A DNA stretch of 55,653 nt, from NCBI RefSeq assembly GCF_019247635.1, contig NZ_JAFBAR010000013.1:1-55653 (forward strand), given 5' to 3'. The notes under the pieces were generated by a model. It was not told the origin of the DNA and ran no database searches. It was given only the letters and a program-made list of their open reading frames with translations. Source of the DNA: Mycobacterium sp. GTDB taxonomy: Bacteria > Actinomycetota > Actinomycetes > Mycobacteriales > Mycobacteriaceae. This document shows, piece by piece, positions 25,102 to 33,856 of the stretch. The translations under genes and the position numbers were made by a program. Each line of letters begins with the position of its first letter. Positions within the stretch are counted from its first letter, which is position 1.

Positions 25102-27623
25102 CGCACCGGCACCTGCGGCAGCGGTATCAATGGCAGCGAGGGCCGAAACTGATTGTCCTGCAGGGTGTTTGCGGCTTGAACTCGGCTTTGCGCCCACGGG
25201 TCGCGATAGGAGTCCACCGATTTCTGCATCCGGGCGTCGAGGTCGGCGGCGATGCCGTCAGCGTCGTCGACCACGATCGCGCGGAGGCGCTCGATGCCCA
25301 CTCGCGGCACGAAGGTGTAGGTGCGCTCGAGCCAGTTGGCGTTCTCGCGGTAGTACTGCAGGAAACGACCGGTCAGCGTGATCACCTCGGCGTGGGTGCC
25401 CACGGTCGCCAGCAGATCGCCCTTGCGCACGTGCGCGCCCGCGGCCCCGCCCACGTAGATCTGCCACTGCCCGCCGTCGATGGCGACGACACCGAGGTCC
25501 TTGCACAGGGCCTCGGCGCAGTTGCGTGGGCATCCGGTGACCGCAAGCTTCATCTTCGCCGGGCTGGCCAGGCCCTGGTATCGGTCCTCGATCGCGATGC
25601 CCAACGCGGTTGAATCGCCCAGCCCGTAGCGGCAGAAGTCGCTTCCCACACAGGTTTTCACGGTGCGGAAGCTCTTGCCGTAGGCGTAACCCGAGGGCAT
25701 GCCGAGGTCGGCCCACACCGCCGGCAGGTCCTCCTTGCGCACCCCGAGCAGGTCGATGCGCTGGCCGCCGGTGAGTTTGATCATCGGGATCTCGTACTTG
25801 TCGGCGACGTCGGCGATCTTGCGTAGTTGCTCGCTGCTGGTGACGCCGCCCTTCATCTGCGGCACCACCGAGAATGTGCCGTCGCGCTGGATGTTGGCGT
25901 GTACGCGGTCGTTGATGAAGCGGCTGGACCGTTCGTCGACGAACTCGTCGCCCCACATCATCTCCAGCAGCGAGGACAACGCCATCTTCGATTGCGCGTC
26001 TTCGCGGCCGTCGGGCGCCAGCGCCTCGAACACCGAGGACACCGAGTGCAGGCTGAGCTCGCGGATGAGTCGCATCAGCTCGGGTTTTTCGTAGGGGACG
26101 GCCGAGACATACCAGTTGGTCGCCGCGTCATCCTCGGAGACCGTTCCGTCGGCAGCCCATTCGACGATCTGGCCCACCAGGCCCTTGCACGAGCCGCAGC
26201 CCTTGCCGGCGCGGGTCGCGTTCATCACCGAGGCCAATGATGTCTGGCCCTGTTTTACGCAATTGACGATCGCGGCCTTGCTCACACCGTTGCAGTTGCA
26301 CACCTGCGCGTCGTCGGCCAGCTCGGCGGCGCCGGTGGCCACGTCCGGCGTGCCGATGTCGAACATCAACGAAACCCGTTCGGGGGGAAGGGGAAGCCCA
26401 CGGTCGAAGGCCTGCATGAGGAACGCCACCTTGCTGACGTCCCCAACCAGTGTTGCGCCAACCAGCTTGTCGTCGCGCACGACGAGGGTCTTGTACACCC
26501 CGTGTTTGGGCTCCACGAATTGCACGAACTCGTCGTCGTCGTTCTCCGGGCCCTTCAAGCCCATCGCGGCGACGTCAACACCGGCCACCTTGAGTTTGGT
26601 CGCGGTGCGCGAACCATGATATGCCGCACGAGGATTCACACCGGTGAGATGATCGGCGAGCACGCCGGCCTGCTCCCACAGCGGGGCAACGAGACCGTAG
26701 ACCTGGCCGCGGTGTTGCGCGCACTCACCGACGACGTAGATGTCGCCGTCGTCGACCGAGCGCATCTGGTCGTCGACGACGATGGCTCGTTCGACGGTCA
26801 GTCCGGCCCGTTGCGCCAGCCCGACGTTGGGCCGAATGCCGGCCGCCAACACCACCATGTCGCAGGGCAACTGGGTTCCGTCGCTGAATCCGAGCGCGAC
26901 CGGCAGTCCGTTCGCACTCAACACCTCGGTCGGCCGTTTACCGGTGTGTACGGCGATGCCGAGATCCTCCACCAGCCGGCGCAGGATAGCGCCGGCCTGG
27001 TCGTCGAGTTGGGCATTCATCAGGACAGCGCCACTCTGGACGACGCCAGCCTGCAATCCCCGATTCTGCAGTCCCCGTGCGGCTTCCAGCCCGAGCAGGC
27101 CGCCCCCGACGACCAGGGCGTTGGAGCGCTCTTTGGCGAACTCGATCATCGCCGCGCAGTCGTCGAGGGTGCGGAACCCGAACACGCCGGGCACCAATGT
27201 CTTGTTGTCGGCTTGCCAGATGCCTTCCATCGGCGGGAAGAACGACCGGCTGCCGGTGGCCAAAATCAGTTTGTCGTAATGGATTTTGGTGCCGTCGTTG
27301 GCGTGCACCAGGTGCGCGAACGAGTCGATCCGCACCACCCGCACGCCACTGCGCAGGTCGATGTTGTTTTCCCGGTACCAGTCCAGCGGATTGAGGTAGA
27401 TCTCGCCGGCGTCGTCGGACCCGGCCAGCACGTTGGATAGCAGAATCCGGTTGTAGTTGCCGTACGGTTCGTCGCCGAAGACGGTGATGGCGAACCGCTC
27501 GTGGCCGCCGCGGGCGATGATCTCCTCCAACGCGCGAGCCCCCGCCATGCCGTTGCCGACCAGCACCAGGCGGGCCACGGCCGCCTTGTGGCCGTTTACC
27601 GATGGTTCAGCGAGTGCCGTCAT
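25098..27623 (-). CDS. nirB: nitrite reductase [NAD(P)H] large subunit
   Basis: An 841-residue NirB of full length. The N-terminal FAD/NAD domains start RLVLVGNGMAGARA. A BFD-like [2Fe-2S] site has Cys442/Cys444 and Cys476/Cys479. The sirohaem/[4Fe-4S] domain has Cys658/Cys664 and Cys698/Cys702 (CVGSDFC and CPRNC). All ligands are present, so the enzyme should be active, reducing nitrite to ammonium in the cytosol. It lies 6 bases after the small protein at 27630 and overlaps nirD by four bases, all in one operon with the nitrate reductase. Confidence 0.95.
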   Translation of the reverse strand: MTALAEPSVNGHKAAVARLVLVGNGMAGARALEEIIARGGHERFAITVFGDEPYGNYNRILLSNVLAGSDDAGEIYLNPLDWYRENNIDLRSGVRVVRIDSFAHLVHANDGTKIHYDKLILATGSRSFFPPMEGIWQADNKTLVPGVFGFRTLDDCAAMIEFAKERSNALVVGGGLLGLEAARGLQNRGLQAGVVQSGAVLMNAQLDDQAGAILRRLVEDLGIAVHTGKRPTEVLSANGLPVALGFSDGTQLPCDMVVLAAGIRPNVGLAQRAGLTVERAIVVDDQMRSVDDGDIYVVGECAQHRGQVYGLVAPLWEQAGVLADHLTGVNPRAAYHGSRTATKLKVAGVDVAAMGLKGPENDDDEFVQFVEPKHGVYKTLVVRDDKLVGATLVGDVSKVAFLMQAFDRGLPLPPERVSLMFDIGTPDVATGAAELADDAQVCNCNGVSKAAIVNCVKQGQTSLASVMNATRAGKGCGSCKGLVGQIVEWAADGTVSEDDAATNWYVSAVPYEKPELMRLIRELSLHSVSSVFEALAPDGREDAQSKMALSSLLEMMWGDEFVDERSSRFINDRVHANIQRDGTFSVVPQMKGGVTSSEQLRKIADVADKYEIPMIKLTGGQRIDLLGVRKEDLPAVWADLGMPSGYAYGKSFRTVKTCVGSDFCRYGLGDSTALGIAIEDRYQGLASPAKMKLAVTGCPRNCAEALCKDLGVVAIDGGQWQIYVGGAAGAHVRKGDLLATVGTHAEVITLTGRFLQYYRENANWLERTYTFVPRVGIERLRAIVVDDADGIAADLDARMQKSVDSYRDPWAQSRVQAANTLQDNQFRPSLPLIPLPQVPVR

Positions 27624-27629
27624 GATCGG

Positions 27630-27983
27630 CTAGACCTCAACGAGCCCGATATCGATGATCGCCGTGCCGCTCAGTCCGTCCGGCGCGGCGATGAACACCT
27701 CGAGAACGGTGTCGGCGATCAGGTCTTCGACCACCCGAAGGGGCACGTGCACGGCGCCTTTGGCCCCGATGGGGAAATAGCGCATCGGGGCGCCGTCGCG
27801 CAGCACCACGATGGTGATCAGTTCGTGGGTGCTGTTACCACCGCGGAAGTAAACCGGCTGGGTGATCGCGCCGGCCGGCACGACATAGCGCAGGGCCGGG
27901 TCGAGCAGGAACGGTGATTCGTAGCCCTTTCCCGCAAAGGTGAACACCCCCTGCAGGAATCGAGGCGTGCTGCCATCGCTCAC
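27630..27983 (-). CDS. small protein coupled to assimilatory nitrate reductase
   Basis: A 117-residue protein starting at GTG 27983, which overlaps the narB stop as GTGA. It begins VSDGSTPRFLQGVFTFAGKG and is rich in beta-strand-forming residues with no Cys, membrane or export signal. The fold looks like a small beta-barrel or sandwich. Its fixed place between narB and nirB, with overlaps on one side and a 6-base gap on the other, suggests an accessory or regulatory subunit of nitrate or nitrite reduction. I do not recognise a named family. Confidence 0.75.
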   Translation of the reverse strand: MSDGSTPRFLQGVFTFAGKGYESPFLLDPALRYVVPAGAITQPVYFRGGNSTHELITIVVLRDGAPMRYFPIGAKGAVHVPLRVVEDLIADTVLEVFIAAPDGLSGTAIIDIGLVEV

Positions 27984-30112
27984 AACCGGCTCCTTTCGCT
28001 GTCGTCCGGCGTGCCCGAGGTGTCCGGGGTGTCGGCTCGAGACACTGCGACCGCGCAGACCTTGAACGACGGCATCCGCGAGGTCGGATCGAGCACCGGG
28101 ATGGTCAGCCGATTGATGCTGGCCCGCCCACCCCAGTGAAACGGCGCGAACACGGTGTCCGGACGGATGCCGCTCGCGGTGCGCGCGGTCATCACCACCG
28201 CACCCCTGCGGGTTCGCAGCCGCACCTGGTCGCCGGCTTTCACGCCGAGCAGCGCAGCCAGCGTCGGGTGCAGCTCGACCACCGGCTCGGGGTCCGCCTC
28301 GGCGAGCTGGCCGACCCGCCGGGTCTGCGTGCCGGACTGGTACTGGCGCAGGACCCGGCCCGTGGTGAGGTAGTACGGGAATTCGTCGTCGGGCAGCTCG
28401 GCGGGGGCGGGCTGCTCGACGGGATAAAAGTGTGCCCGCCGGTCGGGAGTCGGGAAATCCTCGGCGAACATCCGCGTGGTGGCCGGATACAACGGGGAGG
28501 GGCACGGCCAGAACACGCCTTTTTCGGTGCTGATCCGTTGGTAGCTGATGCCCCGGTAGTCGGCCTTGCCGCCCGCGCTGGCGCGGGTCAGCTCGTCGAA
28601 GACCTCTTCGGCATCCGAGGAAAAGCCCTGTACCCCCAGGCGTTTGGCCAGATCTGCCATCACGTCGAGATCGCTGCGCACCTCGCCGGGGGATTCGACA
28701 GCCTTGCGGCGCAGGATGACCCGGCCTTCGAGGTTGGTCATGGTGCCCGACTCCTCGGCCCACTGGGCCGTCGGCAACACCACGTCGGCGAGCGCGGCGG
28801 TCTCCGACAAAAAGATGTCGGACACCACGAGAAAATCCAGCTCCCCGATCTTCTCGGCGATGTGCAGCGCGTTCGGCGTGGAGACCGCGATGTTGGATGC
28901 CATCACCCACAGCGCCCGCACGCCCCCGGGCGTACCGATGGCGTCGAGCATTTCGTAGGCCGATCGCCCCGGCAGCGGCAGGTCCGCCGGGTCGATGCCC
29001 CATACCTGGGCGACGTGGGCGCGCGCAGCCGGGTCGTCGAGCTTGCGATAGCCGGGCAGTTGGTCGCATTTCTGCCCGTGTTCGCGCCCGCCTTGTCCGT
29101 TGCCCTGTCCGGTGATGGTCGCAAAGCCGCGGTACTTGCGGCCCGGCAGGCCGAGCGCCAGAGCCAGGTTGATGAACGCCTGCACCGTGTCGGTTCCGCA
29201 GCTGTGCTGTTCGGCGCCGCGCGCGGTGAGAATCATCGCGTGTTTGGCGTTGGCCAGCATTCGCGCGGCCGTCACGATGTCGTCCTCGGGTACGCCCGTG
29301 ATGCGTTCCACCCGGTCCGGCCAGTACAGTCGCACCACGCGGCGCACGGCTTCGAAACCCGTTGTCCGGTCGGCGATGTACTGCCGGTCCGCCAGCCCTT
29401 CCCGGATGATGACGTTGAGCAATCCGTTGGCCAGCGCCAGGTCGGTGCCGGGGACCGGTTGCAGGTGCAGGTCGGCGCGGGTTGCCGTCGGGGTGCGCCG
29501 CGGGTCGACGACGATGTGCTTGGCCCCGCGGGAACGGCCGTCGTCGAAAAACTGCATGGCGGGCGGCAGCGTTTCGGCGGGGTTACTGCCGACGATGAGC
29601 AGGGCGTCGGCGTGCGCGATGTCGGCCAGCGGGAACGGCAGCCCCCGGTCGATACCGAACGAGCGGTTCGACGCCGCCGCGGCCGAGGACATGCAGAATC
29701 TGCCGTTGTAGTCGATCGCCGACGTCCGCAGCGCCACCCGCGCGAATTTGCCGAATTGGTAAGCCTTTTCGTTGGTCAGGCCGCCGCCGCCGAAGCAGCC
29801 CACCGCATCACGACCGTAGTCGTGTTGTGCCCGTTGGAAAGCGGTGACGATGCGCTCCAGCGCCTCGTTCCAGGTCGCCGAGCGCAGTGGTGCGTCACGC
29901 CCGTCGCGAACCAGGGGCGTGGTAAGCCGGTCGGCGTGGCCCAACAACTCGGCCGCCGTCCAGCCCTTGGCGCACAGACCGCCCCGATTGGTCGGAAAGT
30001 CGTCCTGTGGTGTGAGAACCACGGACCCTCCCGACACATCGAGTTCGATTCCGCACTGCAACGAGCAGTACGGACAGTGCGTTTTCGTTGGCTGGGGCGT
30101 TCTGGCCGCCAT
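27980..30112 (-). CDS. narB: assimilatory nitrate reductase, molybdopterin oxidoreductase (NarB/NasC type)
   Basis: A 710-residue bis-MGD enzyme. The N-terminal [4Fe-4S] site has Cys13, Cys16, Cys20 and Cys47. The likely Mo-ligand Cys140 sits in GRFCMSSAAAA, the NapA/NasC pattern. The Gly-rich cofactor-binding segments and the C-terminal FHWGGRASINRLT region are present. No Tat signal is seen, so it is cytosolic and assimilatory, reducing nitrate to nitrite. The protein lacks the C-terminal BFD-type cluster of some NasA proteins. It heads a five-gene operon with overlapping or near-abutting genes. ATG 30112 starts MAARTPQPTK. Confidence 0.93.
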   Translation of the reverse strand: MAARTPQPTKTHCPYCSLQCGIELDVSGGSVVLTPQDDFPTNRGGLCAKGWTAAELLGHADRLTTPLVRDGRDAPLRSATWNEALERIVTAFQRAQHDYGRDAVGCFGGGGLTNEKAYQFGKFARVALRTSAIDYNGRFCMSSAAAASNRSFGIDRGLPFPLADIAHADALLIVGSNPAETLPPAMQFFDDGRSRGAKHIVVDPRRTPTATRADLHLQPVPGTDLALANGLLNVIIREGLADRQYIADRTTGFEAVRRVVRLYWPDRVERITGVPEDDIVTAARMLANAKHAMILTARGAEQHSCGTDTVQAFINLALALGLPGRKYRGFATITGQGNGQGGREHGQKCDQLPGYRKLDDPAARAHVAQVWGIDPADLPLPGRSAYEMLDAIGTPGGVRALWVMASNIAVSTPNALHIAEKIGELDFLVVSDIFLSETAALADVVLPTAQWAEESGTMTNLEGRVILRRKAVESPGEVRSDLDVMADLAKRLGVQGFSSDAEEVFDELTRASAGGKADYRGISYQRISTEKGVFWPCPSPLYPATTRMFAEDFPTPDRRAHFYPVEQPAPAELPDDEFPYYLTTGRVLRQYQSGTQTRRVGQLAEADPEPVVELHPTLAALLGVKAGDQVRLRTRRGAVVMTARTASGIRPDTVFAPFHWGGRASINRLTIPVLDPTSRMPSFKVCAVAVSRADTPDTSGTPDDSERSRL

Positions 30113-30414
30113 GAACCATCACCGCTGCGTTGCTGCCTCGGCGAAGGTGCGGTTGCCCTGCCCTGGACGTGACAACTTCACCTCCGATCAACCAATCTCC
30201 TGTCCGCGAAGCTACGGGCAATGTGTTTCGGGGACATTTCCTCCGATTGTCCGAATCACTACCGGACGCTCACATCGCAGCTGGGCTGGCGTTATCTCGG
30301 GAAAGATCACGAATGCTTCTCGGGGCGTTGGTAATTGGCCGACCTCGGTTCGGTCATCGGCGTTCAGAGGCGGCCGGTGCGCTCGCGCCGTCCGGTGTTA
30401 GCGATACTTGGCCG
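30113..30414. promoter_or_regulatory. divergent promoter region, narB operon / lipW
   Basis: This 302-base gap separates the narB operon from lipW and must hold both promoters. Four half-site-like pentamers spaced by exactly six bases occur at 30225-30229 (GTTTC), 30236-30240 (ATTTC), 30247-30251 (TTGTC) and 30258-30262 (ACTAC). This is the spacing of GlnR boxes that control nitrate assimilation in actinobacteria, but the match to consensus is loose. Nothing else stands out. Confidence 0.35.
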
Positions 30415-31308
30415 ATGCCGAACACCGCTGTTCACCCAGACCTGCGCCGCATCGCGCGCTTCGCCCCAAGACACCTGGTCGGCCCGCGGAGCTTGCCTGT
30501 GGTGCGCGCACTGAGCGGGTTGCGCAGTCGCGGCACCGACGCCGAGGTGGAGGTGATAACGCTGGCATCGGGGGCCGGGGTCCGGCTGTTCCGGCCCGCC
30601 GAAGTCAGCGAACCAGGACCCGCGCTGTTGTGGATCCATGGCGGCGGGTACGTGCTGGGCACCGCGCAGCAAGACGACGCGCTCTGCCGGCGCTTCACCA
30701 CCAACCTGGGCGTTACCGTGGCGTCGGTGGAATACCGGCTGGCGCCCGAACACCCGTATCCGGTGCCGCTGGAGGACTGCTACTCGGCGTTGAGCTGGCT
30801 GGTCGGGCTGCCCGCGGTGGACGCGGGGCGGGTGGCGATCGGCGGGGCCAGCGCCGGCGGGGGCTTGGCGGCGGCGCTGGCCCTGCTGGCCCGCGACCGC
30901 GGCGAGATTCATCCGGCGTTTCAGCTGCTGGTTTACCCGATGCTGGACGACCGCAGTTCGACGACGGCCTCGGTCAACCGCAACTACCGGCTGTGGAACG
31001 CGCGCAGCAACGACTTCGGTTGGACCGCCTATCTCGGTGATGCGGACCGCGCGGCGGCGGTACCGGCCAGGCACGACGACCTGAGCGGGCTGCCGCCGGC
31101 CTGGATGGGTGTCGGCAGCAACGACCTGTTCCACGACGAGGATCTGGCCTACGCCGAACGCCTGAACAGCGCGGGGGTGCCGTGTGAGGTCGAGGTGGTC
31201 GACGGCGCGTTCCACGGCTTCGACCTGTTGGTTCCGAAGGCCTCAGTGTCACAACAGTTTTTTGCCAAGCAGTGCGCCAGTTTGCGCGCCGCTTTCGGCA
31301 CGTTCTGA
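30415..31308 (+). CDS. lipW: alpha/beta-hydrolase esterase LipW-like
   Basis: A 297-residue hormone-sensitive-lipase-family esterase. The HGGG oxyanion motif is at residues 75-78, the nucleophile Ser147 lies in GGASAGGG, the acid is in SNDLFHDED, and the His is in GAFHGFD. No signal peptide is present. ATG 30415 (MPNTAVHPDLR) matches the length of LipW (Rv0217c, about 302 residues); the open frame upstream is spurious. It hydrolyses short-chain esters; the natural substrate is unknown. It is convergent with the amidohydrolase at 31310, with one base between the stops. Confidence 0.9.
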   Translation: MPNTAVHPDLRRIARFAPRHLVGPRSLPVVRALSGLRSRGTDAEVEVITLASGAGVRLFRPAEVSEPGPALLWIHGGGYVLGTAQQDDALCRRFTTNLGVTVASVEYRLAPEHPYPVPLEDCYSALSWLVGLPAVDAGRVAIGGASAGGGLAAALALLARDRGEIHPAFQLLVYPMLDDRSSTTASVNRNYRLWNARSNDFGWTAYLGDADRAAAVPARHDDLSGLPPAWMGVGSNDLFHDEDLAYAERLNSAGVPCEVEVVDGAFHGFDLLVPKASVSQQFFAKQCASLRAAFGTF

Positions 31309-31309
31309 A

Positions 31310-32602
31310 TCACTTTGCAGCATAGGCGATTTCGCCGCCGATGAGCGTGGCGGCGACCAGGCCGGCGTCCAGTTCGGCCAGTGCCGCGGCGGGTGGTTCG
31401 GTCAACACGCACAGGTCGCCGGGCTGTCCGGGTGCCACCGAGCGTGCCGTGCCCGGTGTCTCGGGCCAGCCCAAAAACATCGTCAAAGCCGTTCTCGCCG
31501 AGACGCATTCGCTCGCGTTCAGGACGCTGCCACCGGGCGTGGTGCGGTGCACGGCGGCGCGCATCGTCGCCCACGGGTCACCGCGCCCGAACGGCAGGTC
31601 GGTGGAGAGTGCAACCGGCACGCCGGCTTCGATCAGGGATGCGACGCGCCACAGCTGACGGTGCTCGCCGGGCGGAATCTCGGAGGTGTACTGGTCGCCC
31701 CGTTCGGCGACGAAGTTCGGCTGCGTGACCACGGTCACGTGCAGGGCGGCCAGGTCGGTGAGGTCGTCGTCGGCCACCACGGCGGCGTGCTCGATCCGAT
31801 CCAGCGGATGGCTGCCCGCGGCACGCAGCGCGGCGATGGTCACCACCAGTTGGGCCGCGGTCACGCAGTGCACCGCCACCGGCCGATCCGCGGCATGGCG
31901 GCCGGCGATCCACCGCGTCAACGCCTCGAGGTCCAGCCGGTCATCGTGCAGGATTTTCTTGCCCGGTGACAGAAAGTGCAGTCGCGGCAGGAACTCGCCG
32001 CGCCGGTGCGCCTTCATCTCGTCGATACCCAGATCGGGGGTGGCGTCGGTGACGCCGGTCACGCCGAGCGCGGTGAGCCGGCCGCTGAGTTCGGCCAGGT
32101 CGATTTCGCGATGCCGCAGCGCGTGTGACCAATCCGTGTCGGCGCTGCGCAGGCGCCCGTCGGGGTGCCCGGTCAGGCCGATGCGGCTAAGGCCCGCCGA
32201 ATTGAGGATCCACATCGCACCGCTGCGGTGTTGCACCCGCAGCGGAATGGCGGGCGACAGGGCGTCCAGCGCGGTCCGGTCCAACTCGCCGGCCACCGAT
32301 TCGTGGTAGTCGATCGCGCGTATCCACCCGTCGCAACCGGGAGTGGCCGCCGATAACGCCTGTGCCAGTTGGTCTTCGGTGCGGACGTCGGGCGGCCCGA
32401 CGGAAACCGAGGCCAGGGCGGCCGCCGCGGCCCGCACGTGCACGTGGTGATCGTGCAGTCCGGGCAGCACGGTTCCGCCGTCGGCGTCGAGCACGCGCTC
32501 CCCGGCTTGGGCGGGCAGAGTGTCGCCCACCTCCTCGATGCGGGCGCCGACCCGGATGTCGACCCTCCTGCCGTCGAGCAACGTGGCCCTCCGGATCAGC
32601 AT
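31310..32602 (-). CDS. amidohydrolase-family metal-dependent hydrolase
   Basis: A 430-residue protein with the amidohydrolase plan: a short N-terminal beta domain, then the HxH metal motif in PGLHDHHVHV (about residues 49-58), central His residues (AVHCV, RIEHAA) and a late Asp (ALSTDLPFG). This resembles the YtcJ-like group. It probably hydrolyses a C-N or ester bond of an unidentified cyclic or amide compound in the cytosol. Its start overlaps the end of the CoA-transferase gene by seven bases, so both are coupled. I do not recall it beside lipW in M. tuberculosis. Confidence 0.85.
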   Translation of the reverse strand: MLIRRATLLDGRRVDIRVGARIEEVGDTLPAQAGERVLDADGGTVLPGLHDHHVHVRAAAAALASVSVGPPDVRTEDQLAQALSAATPGCDGWIRAIDYHESVAGELDRTALDALSPAIPLRVQHRSGAMWILNSAGLSRIGLTGHPDGRLRSADTDWSHALRHREIDLAELSGRLTALGVTGVTDATPDLGIDEMKAHRRGEFLPRLHFLSPGKKILHDDRLDLEALTRWIAGRHAADRPVAVHCVTAAQLVVTIAALRAAGSHPLDRIEHAAVVADDDLTDLAALHVTVVTQPNFVAERGDQYTSEIPPGEHRQLWRVASLIEAGVPVALSTDLPFGRGDPWATMRAAVHRTTPGGSVLNASECVSARTALTMFLGWPETPGTARSVAPGQPGDLCVLTEPPAAALAELDAGLVAATLIGGEIAYAAK

Positions 32603-33747
32603 CTTTCGGCTACCAAGCGGCGCACCTGGGCATCGTCGGCGCCGAGCACGGCGGCCGGCCGCGTCGGCGGCGGCGGCTTCGGGGGCAGCACCGGGTGCAC
32701 CGAGCCCGTGGCAGTCTCGGGCAGCGCCGCGTAGGTCGCGGCTACGGCAGCCATGGCCACCTGGATCAGCTCGCCGCCGCCGCGGTTGAGCGAGTCGGTG
32801 ACCGCACCCGCGGCCTCCAGTCCCGTCAGCGGGTCAGCGATGGCGTCGGCGCAGAACACCGGCCCCCGGCTGCTGGTGCCGACCAGGCCGCCGGCGACCG
32901 CCGCGTCGTCCCCGAACGCCGGTCGCCGGGGGTGTTCGTCATACCCGGTGATCCGCAACCAGATCCGGCCAGGCCGGGGGGCGATGTCGTCGGGGCCGAG
33001 CCGGCGTCGTGCCAGCGCGGCCGGCCGAGAGCCTTCGATCACGACGTCGGACGCCGCGAGCAACGCACGCAGCTGGTCGGCTTGACGATCGAAATCGACA
33101 CAATACGAAAGCTTTTCACCGTTGATCCAGTCGAAGAAGGCCGGGTTTCCGCGTCGGGTGCCGTCGGGGCGCCGCGGGCTTTCGACCTTGACGACGGTGG
33201 CCCCCGCGCACGCCAGCAGATGCCCGCACAGCGGGCCCGCCCACATCGACGACAAGTCGGCAACCAGCAGACCGACAGGCCCGCGCGCCGGGGTCCGCTC
33301 CCCGATGCCGCGGATACCCGGGGGTGTGGCCGCGGCCTCGCCGAGCCCGGCGGCGGGGATGTCCAGCAGCTCGGCCGCCTCGGTGATCGCGGACACGGCG
33401 CGCGTGGCCGCCCAGCGTTGCAGTGTCGGCCAGGGGTCGTCGGGCACGTCGTCGGCGTGCAGCAGCGCGGGCACGGCGGCGAGATCGTCGGGACGTGACA
33501 GTGTGATGGCGACCCAGCCGTCGCGCGCCGCGAGCAGCCGGGTGGCCCCTCCTGCCGACGTGCGGCCGTTGCGGGTAAATCCGAGCAATCCGGCCCGACC
33601 GGTTAGCAGCGTGGCCGCATCCGCGGCGATCTGCTCGGCGCGGGCCAGCACGTTCGCCCGGGAAAAGTCGGGGGGCCCGTCGGGCAGGCCGGTCAGATAC
33701 GCCAAACCGCTACTGGCCCACCTCGCGGTCGCCCGATCGGTCGCCAT
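32596..33747 (-). CDS. family III CoA-transferase with swapped domain order
   Basis: A 383-residue protein of the CaiB/BaiF (family III) CoA-transferase group. The usual N-terminal motif, here VADLSSMWAGPLCGHLLACA, sits in the middle (about residues 150-170) and not at the start. It is followed by the conserved VVIEGSRPAA segment and the ADPLTG stretch that holds the catalytic Asp. The first 140 residues resemble the part normally at the C-terminus (LLAARDGWVAITLS, then a helical stretch). Thus the order looks permuted. ATG 33747 is preferred over the longer open frame. It should move CoA between carboxylic acids. Confidence 0.82.
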   Translation of the reverse strand: MATDRATARWASSGLAYLTGLPDGPPDFSRANVLARAEQIAADAATLLTGRAGLLGFTRNGRTSAGGATRLLAARDGWVAITLSRPDDLAAVPALLHADDVPDDPWPTLQRWAATRAVSAITEAAELLDIPAAGLGEAAATPPGIRGIGERTPARGPVGLLVADLSSMWAGPLCGHLLACAGATVVKVESPRRPDGTRRGNPAFFDWINGEKLSYCVDFDRQADQLRALLAASDVVIEGSRPAALARRRLGPDDIAPRPGRIWLRITGYDEHPRRPAFGDDAAVAGGLVGTSSRGPVFCADAIADPLTGLEAAGAVTDSLNRGGGELIQVAMAAVAATYAALPETATGSVHPVLPPKPPPPTRPAAVLGADDAQVRRLVAERC

Positions 33748-33856
33748 GATGGCCCCCAATCGGTCTTTTGCGGACGGCGCCGAACCCACCTCACCATGGT
33801 GCTCGCCGCCGACTTGGGTTTGCTCACCGGCCGACCACGTCGCGAGGCGAGGCAGC

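Noticed and set aside
28136..30172. A 678-codon open frame on the plus strand
   Set aside because: It is antisense to the nitrate reductase gene, which has all expected cysteines on the minus strand.
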